Below, piece by piece: positions 12,871 through 26,861 of a stretch of DNA of 64,000 bases. Each line of letters opens with the position of its first letter. Positions within the stretch are counted from its first letter, which is position 1. Origin of the DNA: Paramecium tetraurelia (Eukaryota; Ciliophora; Oligohymenophorea; Peniculida; Parameciidae). The notes under the pieces were generated by a model. That model saw only the letters and a program-made list of their open reading frames with translations. It did not search any database and was not told the DNA's origin. Both the position numbers and the translations under genes were made by a program. Where the stretch lies: contig NW_001799200.1 in assembly GCF_000165425.1 (NCBI RefSeq), positions 62,001-126,000 of the forward strand, given 5' to 3'.

Positions 12871-14394
12871 TCATTAAACTAACTGCCAAGGACTCAAGCC
12901 ATCACAATTACGTATGTTTTGTGCTCCTTGTGCAATCAGGAGATCAGCAACTTTGTAGAATTGATAAGCGATGGCTTTATGCAGAGCAGTGTCTCCATCA
13001 TTCTTATTTAAATAATATATTAATACATTTTATAAATTGACTTGTGCTCCTTTTCGTAATAAGAATTCTACAATCTCAATATTCCCAGTCTATGCAGCCA
13101 TAATAAGATAAGTGTTGTTTCCTTTGAAACGTTCATTGATCATCAAATTTGGATTGTTGGTAAACTCTTCTTCAATCTAAAATTATGTATTAATATCAAG
13201 TACTTCTGCCAATTTTTACTCTTCAATGAGTAACTTGATTTTCTCGATTACCGCAATAGATTATCTTCTACGAGCTTCATTAATTTAAGTTCTCATTTAT
13301 AGAGAGTTTTTACTCATAGAAGATATGATAATAGGATTCCTTCTCTCTTGACTCTTGGTCATTAAAGTTTTCACTATCTCTTCCTCTTTTTAAGAAATAG
13401 GATTTGTTGTATTTTGCAAAGTCAAAGTAGCCTTCATTTTGTTTGATTAGGTAGTATTTAAATTACATGATTCTTTCAGGCTCATCTCATCCTGTGGAGA
13501 ATCACTTCTTCTTTGTACAACGCTGGTTTGACTTGAAGTAGCTTAAAGCAATTATTTAACAGGTTTCTAAACATTAGTTGTGTAATTGATTGTTTAATGT
13601 CGAGGTGAAGACATAATTATTTTTGTATTTGTTTTTTAATTTGATCTTTCACTTGGTGGAGATTGTTCACGATTTGATGTCCTTTTTTTAATAGGCTTAG
13701 CTGAATTAATCATGATTCTTGCCTTTTCAAATTTGCTAGTAGATTATTGCATTTGTATCTATTCGTCGAATTCAACCAAACCATAATCATGAGCCAGATT
13801 ATCAATTTCATATTCATCTTCAAATATGCCTGTCAAAATATCACTGTAGTGATGAATAAGTTTTTTAGATTGTTCCATTTGATCCTTTCTTTTGATACGT
13901 CTATACAAAGAGCTTACTTTTCTATTAATTTAATCATCATTATAGATATGCGAGGGATCTTTAACCATCTTGGAATCAATCAAAGAACATTGATCTTGGA
14001 GCATGATATTTCGAATGTCTGAATCTAAAGTGTTAATTATAAAGTTAAGATATGCAGCATTTATCATTTTGAGTTTCGATTAACATTGAATAATTTCATT
14101 GTCTCCTTCATCTTCAATAAAACTATCTAGATCATTTAAATAACAATCATCAAATGAGTAATCAAAATACTGAATTTAATAATTTTGAAATCTATTATAC
14201 TCTATGGAAATATAAAATAAGGGATTTGATAACTACTAGGTATAGATATTATTTTGATTGGTATAACAAGATTAGATTCGACTTGATTATTGGCTTTCAC
14301 ATATTTTTAGAATGTTGATTGAGGATCGCTTTTCTTGGATTAATTGTAAATGCACCAAGATATTTTCCTCTAATTTTATAAAGATTTGTGACAT
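12871..14394 (-). CDS. Ankyrin-repeat protein
   Basis: About 500 codons starting MSQIFIKLEENILVHL. The N-terminal 300 residues have no named fold and include a charged, Ser/Thr-rich linker. The C-terminus contains ankyrin repeats: NNTYLIMAAQTGNIEIVEFL, then NNDGDTALHKAIA after removal of a 24-nt intron, then a third partial repeat ending in DGLSPWQLVQ. Ankyrin repeats mediate protein-protein binding. The 5' end lies inside the 3' end of the upstream gene (98 bases in a different frame), so either this start or the upstream stop is probably mis-modelled. The next in-frame ATG is far downstream. Confidence 0.75.
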
Positions 14395-15478
14395 CTTGTT
14401 TTATAAATACATTTTCATAAACCTGCTAGTCTTACTTCATAAAATAATTACTTTTTATAAATTATAAAATTGATGAGTGTCATCTTCGTGTGCATTCTCT
14501 TGATCTGGAATACCAATAATCTTTAAAATGGATTTAGAGAATTTGGATGTCATTTTTTTGGGTTATGAGGAAATCTATGTTTACATCAAATTTACTTACA
14601 AACTACAATGCCTGCTTCAAGACATGTTTAGGTTTATCAGTGTATTCCTACACCTCCTCAATCTTATCTTCCAATTTCTTACAATAATCTGGGACATTGA
14701 ATTAGTAGACTCCTATTTAATTTTCTGGATTGCTCACAGAAATAGTCAGTTTTTTTTTATTGATTTGCATTGTGGGTTGCATAGTGGGTTTCATTTATTC
14801 CTTTTTTTCCTCAATTGGATCTAACAATGAAGTGCTCCCCACTTTATAAAGCTAAGTAGGCTAATTCTGGAGTTGAATAGTTGAGAGATGATTGGTAAAG
14901 GTAAATCGAGGACTTGTCATTTGAGTCTTAAAATTATCAGACAAGAAACTATTCTCATTTGTTTGAATGTCATTATGTTGAATATGACTAGTGGTTATGA
15001 TTTATCTCATGTTCTTCAGGAATATTTAGATGTTCTAGTTGTCTTCTTATTGCATATACTAATTCTCTATATTCAAACTCTACTTGAAAATCTTCTCTCT
15101 CTATCGATCTTTAAATGTGAGTGGTCCTTCTAATGTAAAAAGGGTTTACTCCTCCTTTCTTAATTTTCCTTCTGAGATAATGTTCTTGAACTTTTCAGAA
15201 GCAATCACTTAGAAAAGAGACTATTGATTCTTCTTTTCGCAATCTAGAACACTCCCCTAAGTTTTCAGCGATGTTCCTTTGAAGACCTTCCTTGCAACTA
15301 CTCTGCCACTCAATGGAGTTGGCACCTATATCTAAGGACTCTATTCTAAAGGCAGAGGAGCTAAAGCATTCTTCAAAAATGATCTTTGCGTGATTCTACT
15401 TATAAAGAAAGTCTTGGTATTTGAAACTTCTTACACGGTATGTAGGGATTTGACTTTGCTGTGACCCTTGCTTCTCAT
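14297..15478 (-). CDS. Unidentified basic protein with phospho-site-rich N-terminus
   Basis: The frame starts MRSKGHSKVKSLHTVQ and is open for about 375 codons after removal of two introns (25 and 26 nt, GTA...TAG, near 14.59 and 14.43 kb). The sequence is rich in Ser, Thr, Lys and Gln, with repeated short Pro motifs (APLPLEQSPQ, VPTPLSGR) and a helical C-terminal half. It ends ...NPRKAILNQHSKNM. No named domain or membrane segment. The last 98 bases overlap the first codons of the ankyrin gene on the same strand in another frame. Confidence 0.65.
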
Positions 15479-15599
15479 TTTATTATAATAAAAATGCGAT
15501 TTAACATTTGTAAACAAATTATTTAGAAGATTACCCATCCTTTCTAATAAATAAAAGAAATGTGAAGAAAATATAAATTTATACATTAATTTAATTTTA

Positions 15600-17031
15600 T
15601 CATCCTAAGAATGAATAATAAATTGTCGATATTATTGTTATTGTCGCTAGCAGTAGAATAGAGAAGTTTATAATACAATTCAAATTACAAATAGGTTCAT
15701 CATCACCTTAAGCTATAAAATTTATACACCCAAAATATTACATGAATTATTCAATTAAACACTACCCAATTCGCTTGAGACACTCTTGTTCATCGTCAAT
15801 GGACTTGAACTGTTTTAATGCATGGATAAGGCAACCTTCTTAATGCATTTATGTTTTGCATGCTAAAATATTACTTATCTAATTTCAATTACCTTTTAAG
15901 GTATCATTTTCCTCTTGAATTACAGCTTAGCCAATTCTTATCGAGCTTTCTCTTGTTATTGAATCTGAGTTGCTTTATCCACAATGCTCCATTAATTCTG
16001 CTTGAGCCATTCCCTAATGTCTTCCAAGTTCTACTCCTAAATTCTCTTAAATTCATTCTGCACTTGTGGATCCAACAGATCTATACCAAACTTCTGAGCG
16101 AATTGATATAACTTCTTCGATAAATAACTATACACATTACTTTCTTGGGCCTATTAAAATCCAATTGAGATATCTTCTCTAGTTGTTTCTTTGCTATCAA
16201 TGCCTTTTGTAGTTTATCCTTCAGGTCTTCTGCTTCCTTTATCTAACCATTCTATTAGTAGGTCTTCACCATTTCCATTCCTCTGGTTTCAATAAATCGC
16301 CCTAATTCCTAAACCTCCTTCGGTATAGGTTTCTTTGGGTCCAACTCATAGCTAAGCTCTTAATCGTTGTCTTGATATGCAAATTAGGCCATGAAATCCT
16401 GGGGTAACTCCTCATCCTCATAGACATCATATTGAGTTGTGTCTTATTGATCGTAAAGTTCTTTGTCGCTATCCTGCTCTTCGAACCTTTTCAATTGTGT
16501 TTTAACCATCTCGTAGACTTTGGTTATGCCTTCATTAAGAGGATCCAACTGCTGGGCGAATTTGAGATCCTTGCAAATCATTTAACAATCCAATTGAGTT
16601 ACTTGCTCTGATAAAAACCGAGACTTATTTATCTAAAAGTTTAGTACCTAAGCTCTTAAAATAAAGGCCCCTGCGCACAGAGGATTCAATTATTGCCAAT
16701 AATCGCACATCTTAGTGCAAGCTGCTTGTTCATGCAAAACATAATAGCATTTACCCATCAATTCGAATAACCTATTCCAAAGGTCTTAAAAGCAAACTTA
16801 ATTAAAAATGTATACCTTTTATTTATTATTGCTCAGGGTAGTGTCTACAATTCAAATCTTCGAATTTAGTATCCTCCCATCGTTTTGACTGTTTGGCATC
16901 TGCAAACACAGACATGCAGGTCTCTAATTAATCAATTGCGTTTTAATATTGGTCTATAGTATTATATATTGTGCGGTACTTAGATTAAAGAATTTTTAGC
17001 CTCTTTCGAATAATAGTTCGTAGATTTTCAT
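15600..17031 (-). CDS. TPR-like protein
   Basis: The N-terminus reads as a tetratricopeptide-type helix pair after removal of a 26-nt intron (GQKFFNLNQYQNAIDQLE). A second intron of 31 nt follows, then helices such as ELMGKCYYVLHEQAAC. The middle is acidic. The C-terminal half contains SYLSKKLYQFAQKFGID and VDKATQIQQQEKARQEL and ends with a hydrophobic tail. Two T runs (16205-16208 and 15894-15897, AAAA on the coding strand) each appear to lack one base, because the clearly coding frame before and after differs by -1. The second of these lies at a splice junction. TPR proteins are chaperone or scaffold adaptors; the exact family is not clear. Length is about 450 residues. Confidence 0.65.
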
Positions 17032-17165
17032 TTTTTATGAGAAAGATTGACGTGATAATTGCTTAAAAGCTAGACGAAGCATTTATTAGTTTATTATTTA
17101 ATTAAAAATCTTAGATTTTCTGTCCAAGTTTTGATAAAATATTTGCTTCAATAAAGAGGAGATCT

Positions 17166-17456
17166 TCAAAATTTGATCTCCTTAATTTTGGTTATTAGAC
17201 AGAACTCTTCAATAACGACTACAAGGTTTTCATTTAAATGATAATTATCTTAAATAATAATGTCAACTAATTTTTGTTAATCAATGTGATTCCTACTTAG
17301 CGTGATTAGTAAAAATGTCCCTGATGTTGGATTGGCATCCTGAACCCAAGTAATTGTACAGACAGTAATTATGTATTGCAATTTCACTTACTTATGGTTT
17401 TAGAACACATAGCTAATTTGTGATTGGAGAGATTGAATAATCTTGTTGAATGTCAT
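17166..17456 (-). CDS. Small protein, function unknown
   Basis: An intronless frame of 96 codons starts MTFNKIIQSLQSQISYVF and ends ...CLITKIKEIKF. The composition alternates hydrophobic and polar residues (LQYIITVCTITWVQD), which suggests a compact beta-rich domain rather than a membrane protein. It sits between the TPR gene, which it would follow head to tail, and the divergent kinase gene at 17570. I do not recognise the family. In a one-stop code an ORF of this size is only modest evidence, but its residue pattern looks like real protein. Confidence 0.45.
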
Positions 17457-17569
17457 TATGAGAAAAATAAATGTAAGAGAACTCAACCAACCAAAATGCA
17501 ATTGTTAGATTAATATTCATAATAGATAATGAATTATTATTATAAATAGTTAATTTATAATTATTACTT

Positions 17570-18769
<1,200 letters not shown>

Positions 18770-18786
18770 TTTAAAATTATAATACA

Positions 18787-19407
18787 TCATTTGAGATGTT
18801 TCAAATCTGAACTTGATTCTATATTCTTGACCATGATTCCTAATTGATTGTTTATCTCAATTAATTGAGGCAAGGTGCACTTGAACACAATGTCCTTGTC
18901 TTTGTTGTCTGTTGATTTAGTGTGCAATTATATTTTATATATTTCCTAATACACTTTATTAGCATATTTCGATGAAACCACGATTTCCTATTGCCAATCA
19001 ACATCTACTAAGTAATTGAAGCCTATTTTCGATTCAAAATTGGCTGCTATGATGGCATTATCAGGATCATTGACAAATTGCTTGAATTAAGTAAACTTCT
19101 TTATATATCCATCTACGATAGTCTGATCAAATCCATAATCATATAGATTTGTAGTGATTTCAATTTCCATTAATTGCAATTTGATGCATTGAACTGTGAA
19201 TAGTAAAATTAAGTTGAACAACTCATTTGTTAAAGGTTCTGTGTTCAATTGATCCAATATTTTTGTATTGTTTTCTTCTCCAGCCAAATTCATAAATACA
19301 CATTTAGATAGCCTATCAAAATTTTATTAAGTAAATGGATCCTTTGCTAATTAAGTCAAACCCTTTGCTACTTCTTCAGGAATATTTTTGGTTTCCTAAA
19401 TATTCAT
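18787..19407 (-). CDS. COMM domain-containing protein (COMMD family)
   Basis: An intronless frame of 206 codons starts MNIQETKNIPEEVAKGL. The N-terminal 120 residues are helical, as in the COMMD N-terminal domain. The last 75 residues fit the COMM domain: FNYLVDVDWQQEIVVSS, then a beta-rich stretch, then IVFKCTLPQLIEINNQL and a closing helix. COMMD proteins assemble as a ten-member ring within the Commander complex, which recycles membrane proteins from endosomes. The length is typical. Which of the ten members this is cannot be told from the sequence by eye. Confidence 0.8.
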
Positions 19408-19901
19408 TTTTTCTGATTTTATTTATACGTCGAATAATTTTATATGCTTATTTTAGTTTATATTGAATTAGAATAGAAATCTCTAGAATCTTAGTAGAAG
19501 TATTTGCTCTACATTGAACTATAAATAAAATGAAATAGAACAAATTAAAGGTAATTCTATTTATAATGATATTAAAAATAACAATTAAACTGATTAATAC
19601 TATATATCATTAGTAATTATCAATCTATTCTACTTTCATCATTTAATTAAGCCTAAAATTTTTCTCAATCATTTAAGCTCACCTCACACTCAAAAATTAC
19701 TGAATTCTTTCTTAAAGCTAAATCTATTAAATAGGAATATTAAAAACACAAAAAAATCTTAGCTTTTACCTTGAAATAATGATGATTTTGATGAGGATAA
19801 TCTAAGTGTGGAGTATTTGAGGTTTGTCTTTAATCTAATTGTGTTCATTTAATTTTGTAAAATTAGTTAGATTAGTAAGTATATGTTAATTTAAATAATA
19901 T
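19408..19901. other. Divergent intergenic region, no gene seen
   Basis: About 490 AT-rich bases separate the minus-strand COMMD gene from the plus-strand RING-CH gene and should contain both promoters. No open frame or repeat stands out. Confidence 0.4.
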
Positions 19902-21106
19902 ATGGGCAATTGTTGCAAATAAACTGGTTAAAAGAATTTCTCTTCAATTCAACTTAATGACCTCTTACAAAGAAAATCTCTGCTTCTTGAGTAATTGGAA
20001 GTAATTGAATAATTTAACTTCAGCAACTTTAAAATCCAGTTTATAATCAGACTTCTCTTTAGCTAAAGATGATAACTTGGATTAAGGATTCTCATGATCT
20101 TTTTGATTATGAGAACTCCAATCGAATAGCTTAATCTCTGACAATCAATTCCTCTATTAAATTGTATAGAGATAAAACTAGTGGGAAAATCTAATCGGCT
20201 TAGTAGGGGAAAACACTGATCAGAATTGAAAATAGACAGAATTGTTTTTGGATTGAGCCAAGAGTAAGTGATTTAGTGTAATCATTAGCTAACAAAAAGC
20301 GATGATCATCATGTTTGGTTGGTTATAAAATCAATTTAATAATAAGAGAATGGTGTGAAATTACAATATAATGATGTGATAAGAGTGGGGAAGGTTGAAA
20401 TAAAATTGAAGGAACTTCATTTCGATGTGGGTGAGAGAAAACTAGATGAAAGAGAGACAATTCTCAGTTAGAGTATGGATGAACAACGGTGTCGAATTTG
20501 TCTATTGAGTTCTGAAAGCCTGGATGATCCAAAGATTGAGCCATGTAATTGTTCTGGAACTATGGCTTTGATTCATTTGAGGTGTTTATAACATTGGATT
20601 GTAACTAAATACAACATGGAAAATAGTAACACCATAGTATTTTTGTGGGATTAGATGAAATGTGAATTGTGTAAAAGTAATTTTAAGAGAAAATTGCAAC
20701 TCAATGGTCAAGAAGTTGATTTGGTGGAATTAAGTAAGAGATAATTCCAGAGTTATGCAGTATTGGAAATGAAGAAGCCATTGATAAAATCAAAGGAAAG
20801 ATTGACATATATTCTCAATTTGGAAAAACTTGAGTAATTCAAGATTGGAAGAGCCAACGATAATCACATTCGTTTATGCGATATTAGTGTGAGCAGGTTT
20901 CATTGCAAATTAATATTGGTACAAATGTGTATTGTATTGTGTAGCACAAATAAGAGTTTTATATATAAGATAACAATTCTAAATTTGGCACTCTCCTTAA
21001 GTTGAAGTAATCGATGCCGTTGTTGAAGGAGTTTTAGAACGTACAAGTTTAGGTTGGACGAACGTTGTTTGAATTCGAGAACGTAAGCAACGGTTACTCC
21101 AAATGA
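19902..21106 (+). CDS. FHA / RING-CH (MARCH-type) zinc finger protein
   Basis: A RING-CH finger is plain at about residues 170-240: CRICLLSSESLDDPKIEPC, NCSGT, HLRCLQHW and CELCKSNF, matching the C4HC3 spacing of MARCH-type E3 ligases. After it comes an FHA domain (IGRANDNHIRLCDISVSRFH, then DNNSKFGTLL), which binds phosphothreonine. A weaker FHA-like stretch precedes the RING (YNDVIRVGKVEIKL). Unlike animal MARCH proteins there are no membrane segments. The N-terminus MGNCCKQ could be myristoylated and palmitoylated. Introns of 23, 25 and 26 nt are needed. It is probably a ubiquitin ligase directed to phosphorylated partners, which is an inference from the domains. Confidence 0.85.
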
Positions 21107-21121
21107 TTATTAAATTAATTA

Positions 21122-24100
21122 ATGTCATTTTCTGAATAATAAGGTTAAGAGCTGCAGATTAGGAAGGCAGATTTGGATGATTACGACGAGATCATGTAAT
21201 TGATGCAGGAAGAGGGAGAAGAGGACTTATAATAACTCTACGCATATCCCAAGATTCTTACATTATTTGAGAGATCCTATTTGTCAGTCACAGTGCTTGA
21301 TTCATAGAATAATATTATAGGCAGTGCAGTCTTTGATGATTGTCCTTAGGGTGTTACCGGATAAGTGGACTTCAAACATGAGAATTTGTGGGAATAATGG
21401 ATTCATGATGGATGGGACATCGGCTTTCATGTGAGTTCATTCAACTGTCTTTGGATGACTTTCTTTTTTCTTGGTATTCTTTCTATATCTAGATCTAGCT
21501 AAGAAGCGATTCCAATTGACTGAAGACCAACAGTTACAGATCACCAAACAAATCTTTCAAAAGGTCTATGATTATTTGAATGTCGTCAATGGGATCTTCT
21601 TTTTGAGAAGGAGTGAAGCAATTGATGCTGCTCAATAAGAATTAGATATCGCATTAGAGAATTTATTTGAAATTCTCCCAAAAAGACAAGATTTCAAATT
21701 GAAAGTATGCAAAAGGTCTAAAATAATAGTTCATGCAAGGAGTGAATCAGAATTGTGAGATCTTCTATTCGGCATCTTCTATGGTAACTGAATTATTGGA
21801 AATTCGTATGGCACGTGAAGAGGATCATGATGATTTGGCTGCTATCTTTAATCGTCAATCAGATGTACACACTGAAGAATTTGGTGAATTTTTTATTGCT
21901 GATTTAATTGCAACTCAGAATCAAACCAGAAGATAAGCTAGGAATTATAGAAGTGATGGAAAGGCCATTGTAGGATAAGTTGGGGACAAGGCAGTTGGAT
22001 TGATGAGTATTTCAAGTGATATCGAGTAAGGAATCTAGTCTAAATTAGTTATCGTCTACTAGGGTAGTGTTTCGATTTAGAAGTGTTTGACAATCTCTAT
22101 AAATCAGAATATATGGAAGCTATAAGAAATAGGTTGGATTAATTGGCACTCGAAGAGTAAATCAATAAGTAGATCACTAATTATAAGAAGCACATCGAAT
22201 TAACCAAAGAGGCTATGAAATGTCATATAATTGGACAAAGACTCTATTTACAATAGTATTGTTTTGATAGAGATTAGGAGATCAAGCAAAAGATTGATGA
22301 TTATGGGTAAGAAGACTTAGCTAAAACACTTACATAATAGGTTGTGACCAATATGATTAACGGGTGGTTGAAGGATTATCAAGTATTCAAACCCAGTGAT
22401 CTATTTCTTGAATATCCTGATTCATTCAAAGATTTAGAATGCATTACCATTAAACCAATCCAAGTTTTATTGGAAGCACTTGAATTCTTTGGATTACCCA
22501 AAGGATATATGAATGGAGAAGGCCATTGGAAAGATTGGGCCAAGAAGAAGGAGGAAGAGTAAAAGGCTCTTTCTCTCAAAAGACCTAAAAGATAACAGAA
22601 GAAAACCAATAAAAAAGCAAAGAAGGAGGATAAGGATGAAGACATCTTCAAACCACCACCTTATTTTGATTTAGGACCATTTTTATTAGCTTTTACTAAA
22701 TTTACATCAGTATCAGCTGAAACTAGAGCACAGTTCAGAAAATAAATAGAATCAAGAGTCAAAGAATTAATCATGGAATTCTGTACTGAAAATGGAGAAA
22801 TGGATCCTAGTCGTCACATAGATTTAATTGAATTTCCAGATGTACTAAGAAATAAAGGATTTGACATTGGAGCACCGATGGGAGAGAATCTGGCATTCAT
22901 ACTAGAATGTTTTGGTGAATTAGAAGTGGACAATAGGATTGTGTAAAAAATAAAGGAAGAAAAAGATGCCAAAAAGAAGGATGCCAATCTTAAGAAAGTT
23001 GGTGATGATGCACCTAAACCTGTTGATGTTTTGTAGAAAATGACTTCATATAGTGAATTCATTGGGGCTATTTAAAAACTAAAAAATTATGATTAAATGA
23101 TGTGCAGATTGTAATTAGTACGATCAAATACATTACAGACTGAAGTTGAAGAAATTATATAAGATGAATAAAATAAAATTACTAATCTTGAGAGAGCTAA
23201 AAATGTTGAAAGGAATTAAACTTAATTTGATGAACATGTATCCTAGATTCTGAATCTATTGATTAACTCCCAGAAGTCCCTAAAGCAGCTCAAAATGCTG
23301 TTGTTATCAATCTATTTTGCATAGATGAACGATTTGAATCAAGATCACTTGATTTTGTAGAAAGAGCCTTTGAACTCTTCCCTGATCGAGAGTATCTTAT
23401 TTTAACATAACCATACACAGTCTAAGAGACTACTCTGTTATCACACTTTCTATAAGTATCAAGGAAGAAACACTCAACTTTTGAACATGTTTTGTATATA
23501 TTCCACAGAAACAGTTTAGATTCTCATTTGATTGAATTAAGAAAGTTCAATTAAAGTGAATGGAACTAATGTCAGTTTTTGGTTGAAAATCTATTGGGAA
23601 AAGAGAACATTGAAAAAGATGTCAGAAATGTAAATGATAATGAGACATTTATTGTCTATTGCAAAGATGAAATAATTGGATTGTATTGCATGAAGAAATA
23701 TGTCAATCTCTAATACTTGAAATCTCACTTCTGTATACAAGATCACGTATTAATTAAGGAGCATCCTAAACATTTGCATACTCGATTATTACATGGAATC
23801 TTGAATCCATTGTTTGCTAAACAAACAAGATTTATTTTAAGAGAAATTTGCAGATTGATGGATAAGACATGTATAATGTTAGAGATTCATGATCGTACTC
23901 TCTTGCCAGATATATTCCATGAATTCAATTTTGTGAGAAGTCGAGCATTTCCTCATTTCTTGAAGTAGAAATGGGATTGGACTCTTGACGATGATTAAAA
24001 AGAACGTATGGGCACAATTCTAGATGATCGTGATCCATAAGATTAGACTCAATCCCCCTTTTCATTAGCGATGCTTACCAAAAAATAACTATCTAATGTT

Positions 24101-26107
24101 AAAATCTCCAATAATTCTCGCATTGTAGTAGTAGGGGCATCTGATACTGGATTGTCTTTTATTGAATCATTACTTACTATAAAGGATATTCACTTTACCA
24201 ATATCATTTTATTGGCTCCTGGAGGATTGATAACCATGCATGTTAAACATGAATTTGAAATGCTAAAAGCTATGAGTACCAATTATACATTGGAAGAATT
24301 AAGAGCGTTGATGATAGATGCTAGAGTGCAGGTAGTTGATGCTAAAATGGTAAAGTTGGATAAAAAGGGAAATCGAATTAAAATTGATAAAAATGCATTC
24401 ATTCCTTTTGATTATCTCATAATCACCGTTGGTTTGATTGATACTGAATTGCAATCAAGAGAAAAGATTAGTTTTGGTCTATCTAAATCTCCCTATTACA
24501 AAAATTCATAATTTATAAATGGAGTCTATAGCATAGATGATCCATACCTATACTCCCATTTCAAAAGAACCGGATTCAAAGGAAGTAACATTGATTTGTT
24601 AACAAGAAAGAAAAAGCCATAAAATATAACAATTTATGGTAACAACGTTGACCACCATTACATTCATGAATGGGTTACTCAATAGAGGTGTTCATCCATC
24701 TCGTATTAATTATGTTATGCCACCCAAAACATTTTAGAAATAAACCAGATTTGAGAACAATAAATAACGACTTGAATAGGAGGACAAAATGATCTTTGAT
24801 CCAGATTAATTTGAAAATGAAGAAGTCAAAAATAAAGTATTCGACATTATGGTAAAATTGGGCATAAAGATACATTAAGGATTCACCTTGTATGAATTAA
24901 AAGTAGGGAAGGAAGGATTTGGATTAAATAGTGAAGATGTACTATAGGAAGTCATCTTTAGGAAGTAAGCAGACAATTATGAAGAGTTGAAAATAGAGAT
25001 TCAGAGGAAAGAGCAAGAACTTTAAGAGTTGAAGGACAATTCGGAAAACAATATGAGCAAAGACATGTATGGAGAATAGGAAGAAGGAGAAAATTAGTTA
25101 GAAGTACTAGCTAGAGAAATTGAATAACTCAAGGCAAGTGAATATGATTACTTGTAATTGGATTCAAGATTCTTCATCACAAGTGGATTAATTGACATTG
25201 ACAAAGAAATCTTCCATATCATTCATGAAAATGGGTTAGTGTACAATGGTAGATTGATTGTAAAGAGTAATTTTCAAACTACTTAAGAAAATATATTTGC
25301 TTGTGGTAAGATTTGTGAGTTCTCTCAAAGATACAAACATCATTCTGTCGGAAAGAGTTTAAGATTAGATAAATATAATGGTAGGGAACTCGGTTAAAAA
25401 CTAAGTAAATGCATTTTGGAACAATTAAATTTGAGTTATCTAACATCCCAAACTTATTCAGTTGATGAATTGCCTTAGCTGTACATGCCTATTGGTTAAG
25501 GTGGTATAGTCCCCCACAAACTTTATTATTATTACATTAAAAAGAATGACTTTTCAAAACCTAGACAATTACAATAATAACCATCCAAACCCATAGTGTC
25601 TGATAACTTTAAGGATTCTCAAGGCCATTTCTTATAATTTGATGTTGATCCTAATGGACTCATAGAGAGTCTCACTTATTTTGGTTCTGAGGCAGTCCAT
25701 ATACCAAGTTTAATACACTTCATTGAACTATCAGTGAGATATTTGAACAGATTGGATTAGAGAGGCAAATTGATTAGCAATGTGTCTGAGTTTCTCTCTG
25801 AAAATTGGGCCATAGCTCTTTATCATGAATGGTTTAGTGAATTTAGACACATTACTAAGAGTGAAATGTTGAAAAATGAACTCATTGATCAAGTGCTTGA
25901 GAAATCATAAGAAGATGCCAGAGAAGGTCGTTACATGGATGACAATTTCTTTGAAGATATCAAAAAGCTTGATCACCAGAGACATACGTCGAAAATATAC
26001 AAGTAAATTATGTATCAATAATTCTATAGGAAGGTACCATCGAATTTATCAGATAAAATTAGAACCACTTACCTATGTACTTTGTTCCAAAAAAGAAACT
26101 TAATTGA
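21122..26107 (+). CDS. CFAP61: Cilia- and flagella-associated protein 61 (radial spoke 3 / calmodulin-spoke complex)
   Basis: This is the largest gene of the window, about 1,640 codons. The order of motifs follows CFAP61: an acetyltransferase-like N-terminus (IRKADLDDYDEIMQLM ... NCLWMTFF), the middle block LPEVPKAAQNAVVINLFCID with SRSLDFVERAFELFPDREY, a Rossmann-like stretch (RIVVVGASDTGLSFIESL), GVHPSRINYVMPP, and the C-terminal HLPMYFVPKK. CFAP61 belongs to the complex at the base of radial spoke 3 in motile axonemes. Short introns of 20-25 nt occur in the first third. Three single-base breaks disturb the frame: a base missing at about 23233, one extra at about 24656-24661 and one missing at about 26031. 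Everything between them is intact, so sequence error is as likely as decay. Confidence 0.9.
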
Positions 26108-26130
26108 AATAATAATTGAAATAAAATATT

Positions 26131-26565
26131 ATGAGTAAAAATTCAAGGTTTTCATTCCCCAAAGCTCCTCGCTTCCCCTTACTTCGTAAAGTAAATGATA
26201 CCCCGTTTTATGACATACCATCCACAATCAAAAAGCGTTCTATTAGTCTCGGGGAGAGATTACCAATAAAAATTACAGCCAACACACCCTCTCCTCAGCA
26301 TTATGCACTTTAAGATACAAAATCTCAAATGAAAAAATCATTCGGGATAGGCAGAGACGTAAGCTATATTCTAACTTAGAGAATGTATCAACCGATGAAA
26401 TCTTTAAGTCAAACACCAGGCCCTCAAGTTTATAAACTTCCAAACACTCTTAAAAAAATCAGTTATTCCATACGTCCTCGTTTGAAAATATAAACCGAAT
26501 CTTCCATAACCCCAGGGCCAGGATCATATCATATTGCTGCTAGTCGACTAAAAACTATCCTTTGA
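26131..26565 (+). CDS. STPGR-repeat (ODF3/SHIPPO-like) protein
   Basis: About 137 codons with one 21-nt intron. The product is basic and Pro-rich, with SHIPPO/STPGR-type elements at regular spacing: TPSPQHYAL, TPGPQVYKLP and TPGPGSYHIA, plus SFGIGRD. Such proteins (ODF3/CIMAP family) bind microtubules, and several line the inside of axonemal doublets. It is short for the family, with about three repeats. It starts 23 bases after the CFAP61 stop on the same strand, so two axonemal genes sit side by side. Confidence 0.75.
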
Positions 26566-26861
26566 GTATGAAAATTAATAATCTTATCCTTTTGATTAGT
26601 AATTCAATTAGAAATTCTAGATTTCTCATGTCATCATCATCATATTCATATATGTAATGTTTATATATATATGTATCTGTTTATCACGAATAGTTTATAA
26701 TTATACTTTTAATTATTTCTATCTTAATAAACAGAGAATCTTCTAATCAACCTTACATAGTTTTTCCTAATTTTTAAAACGTTATAATTATAGTGTATTT
26801 TTTATTATAGAGTTGTTGAGATATTATAAAATTAATCAAGTTAAATAAAATATTAAAAAGT

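Noticed and set aside
15851-16111. Plus-strand leucine-rich frame resembling a membrane protein
   Set aside because: It is the antisense shadow of the TPR gene. Runs of Gln/Lys/Glu codons on one strand give Leu/Phe/Ser-rich frames on the other.
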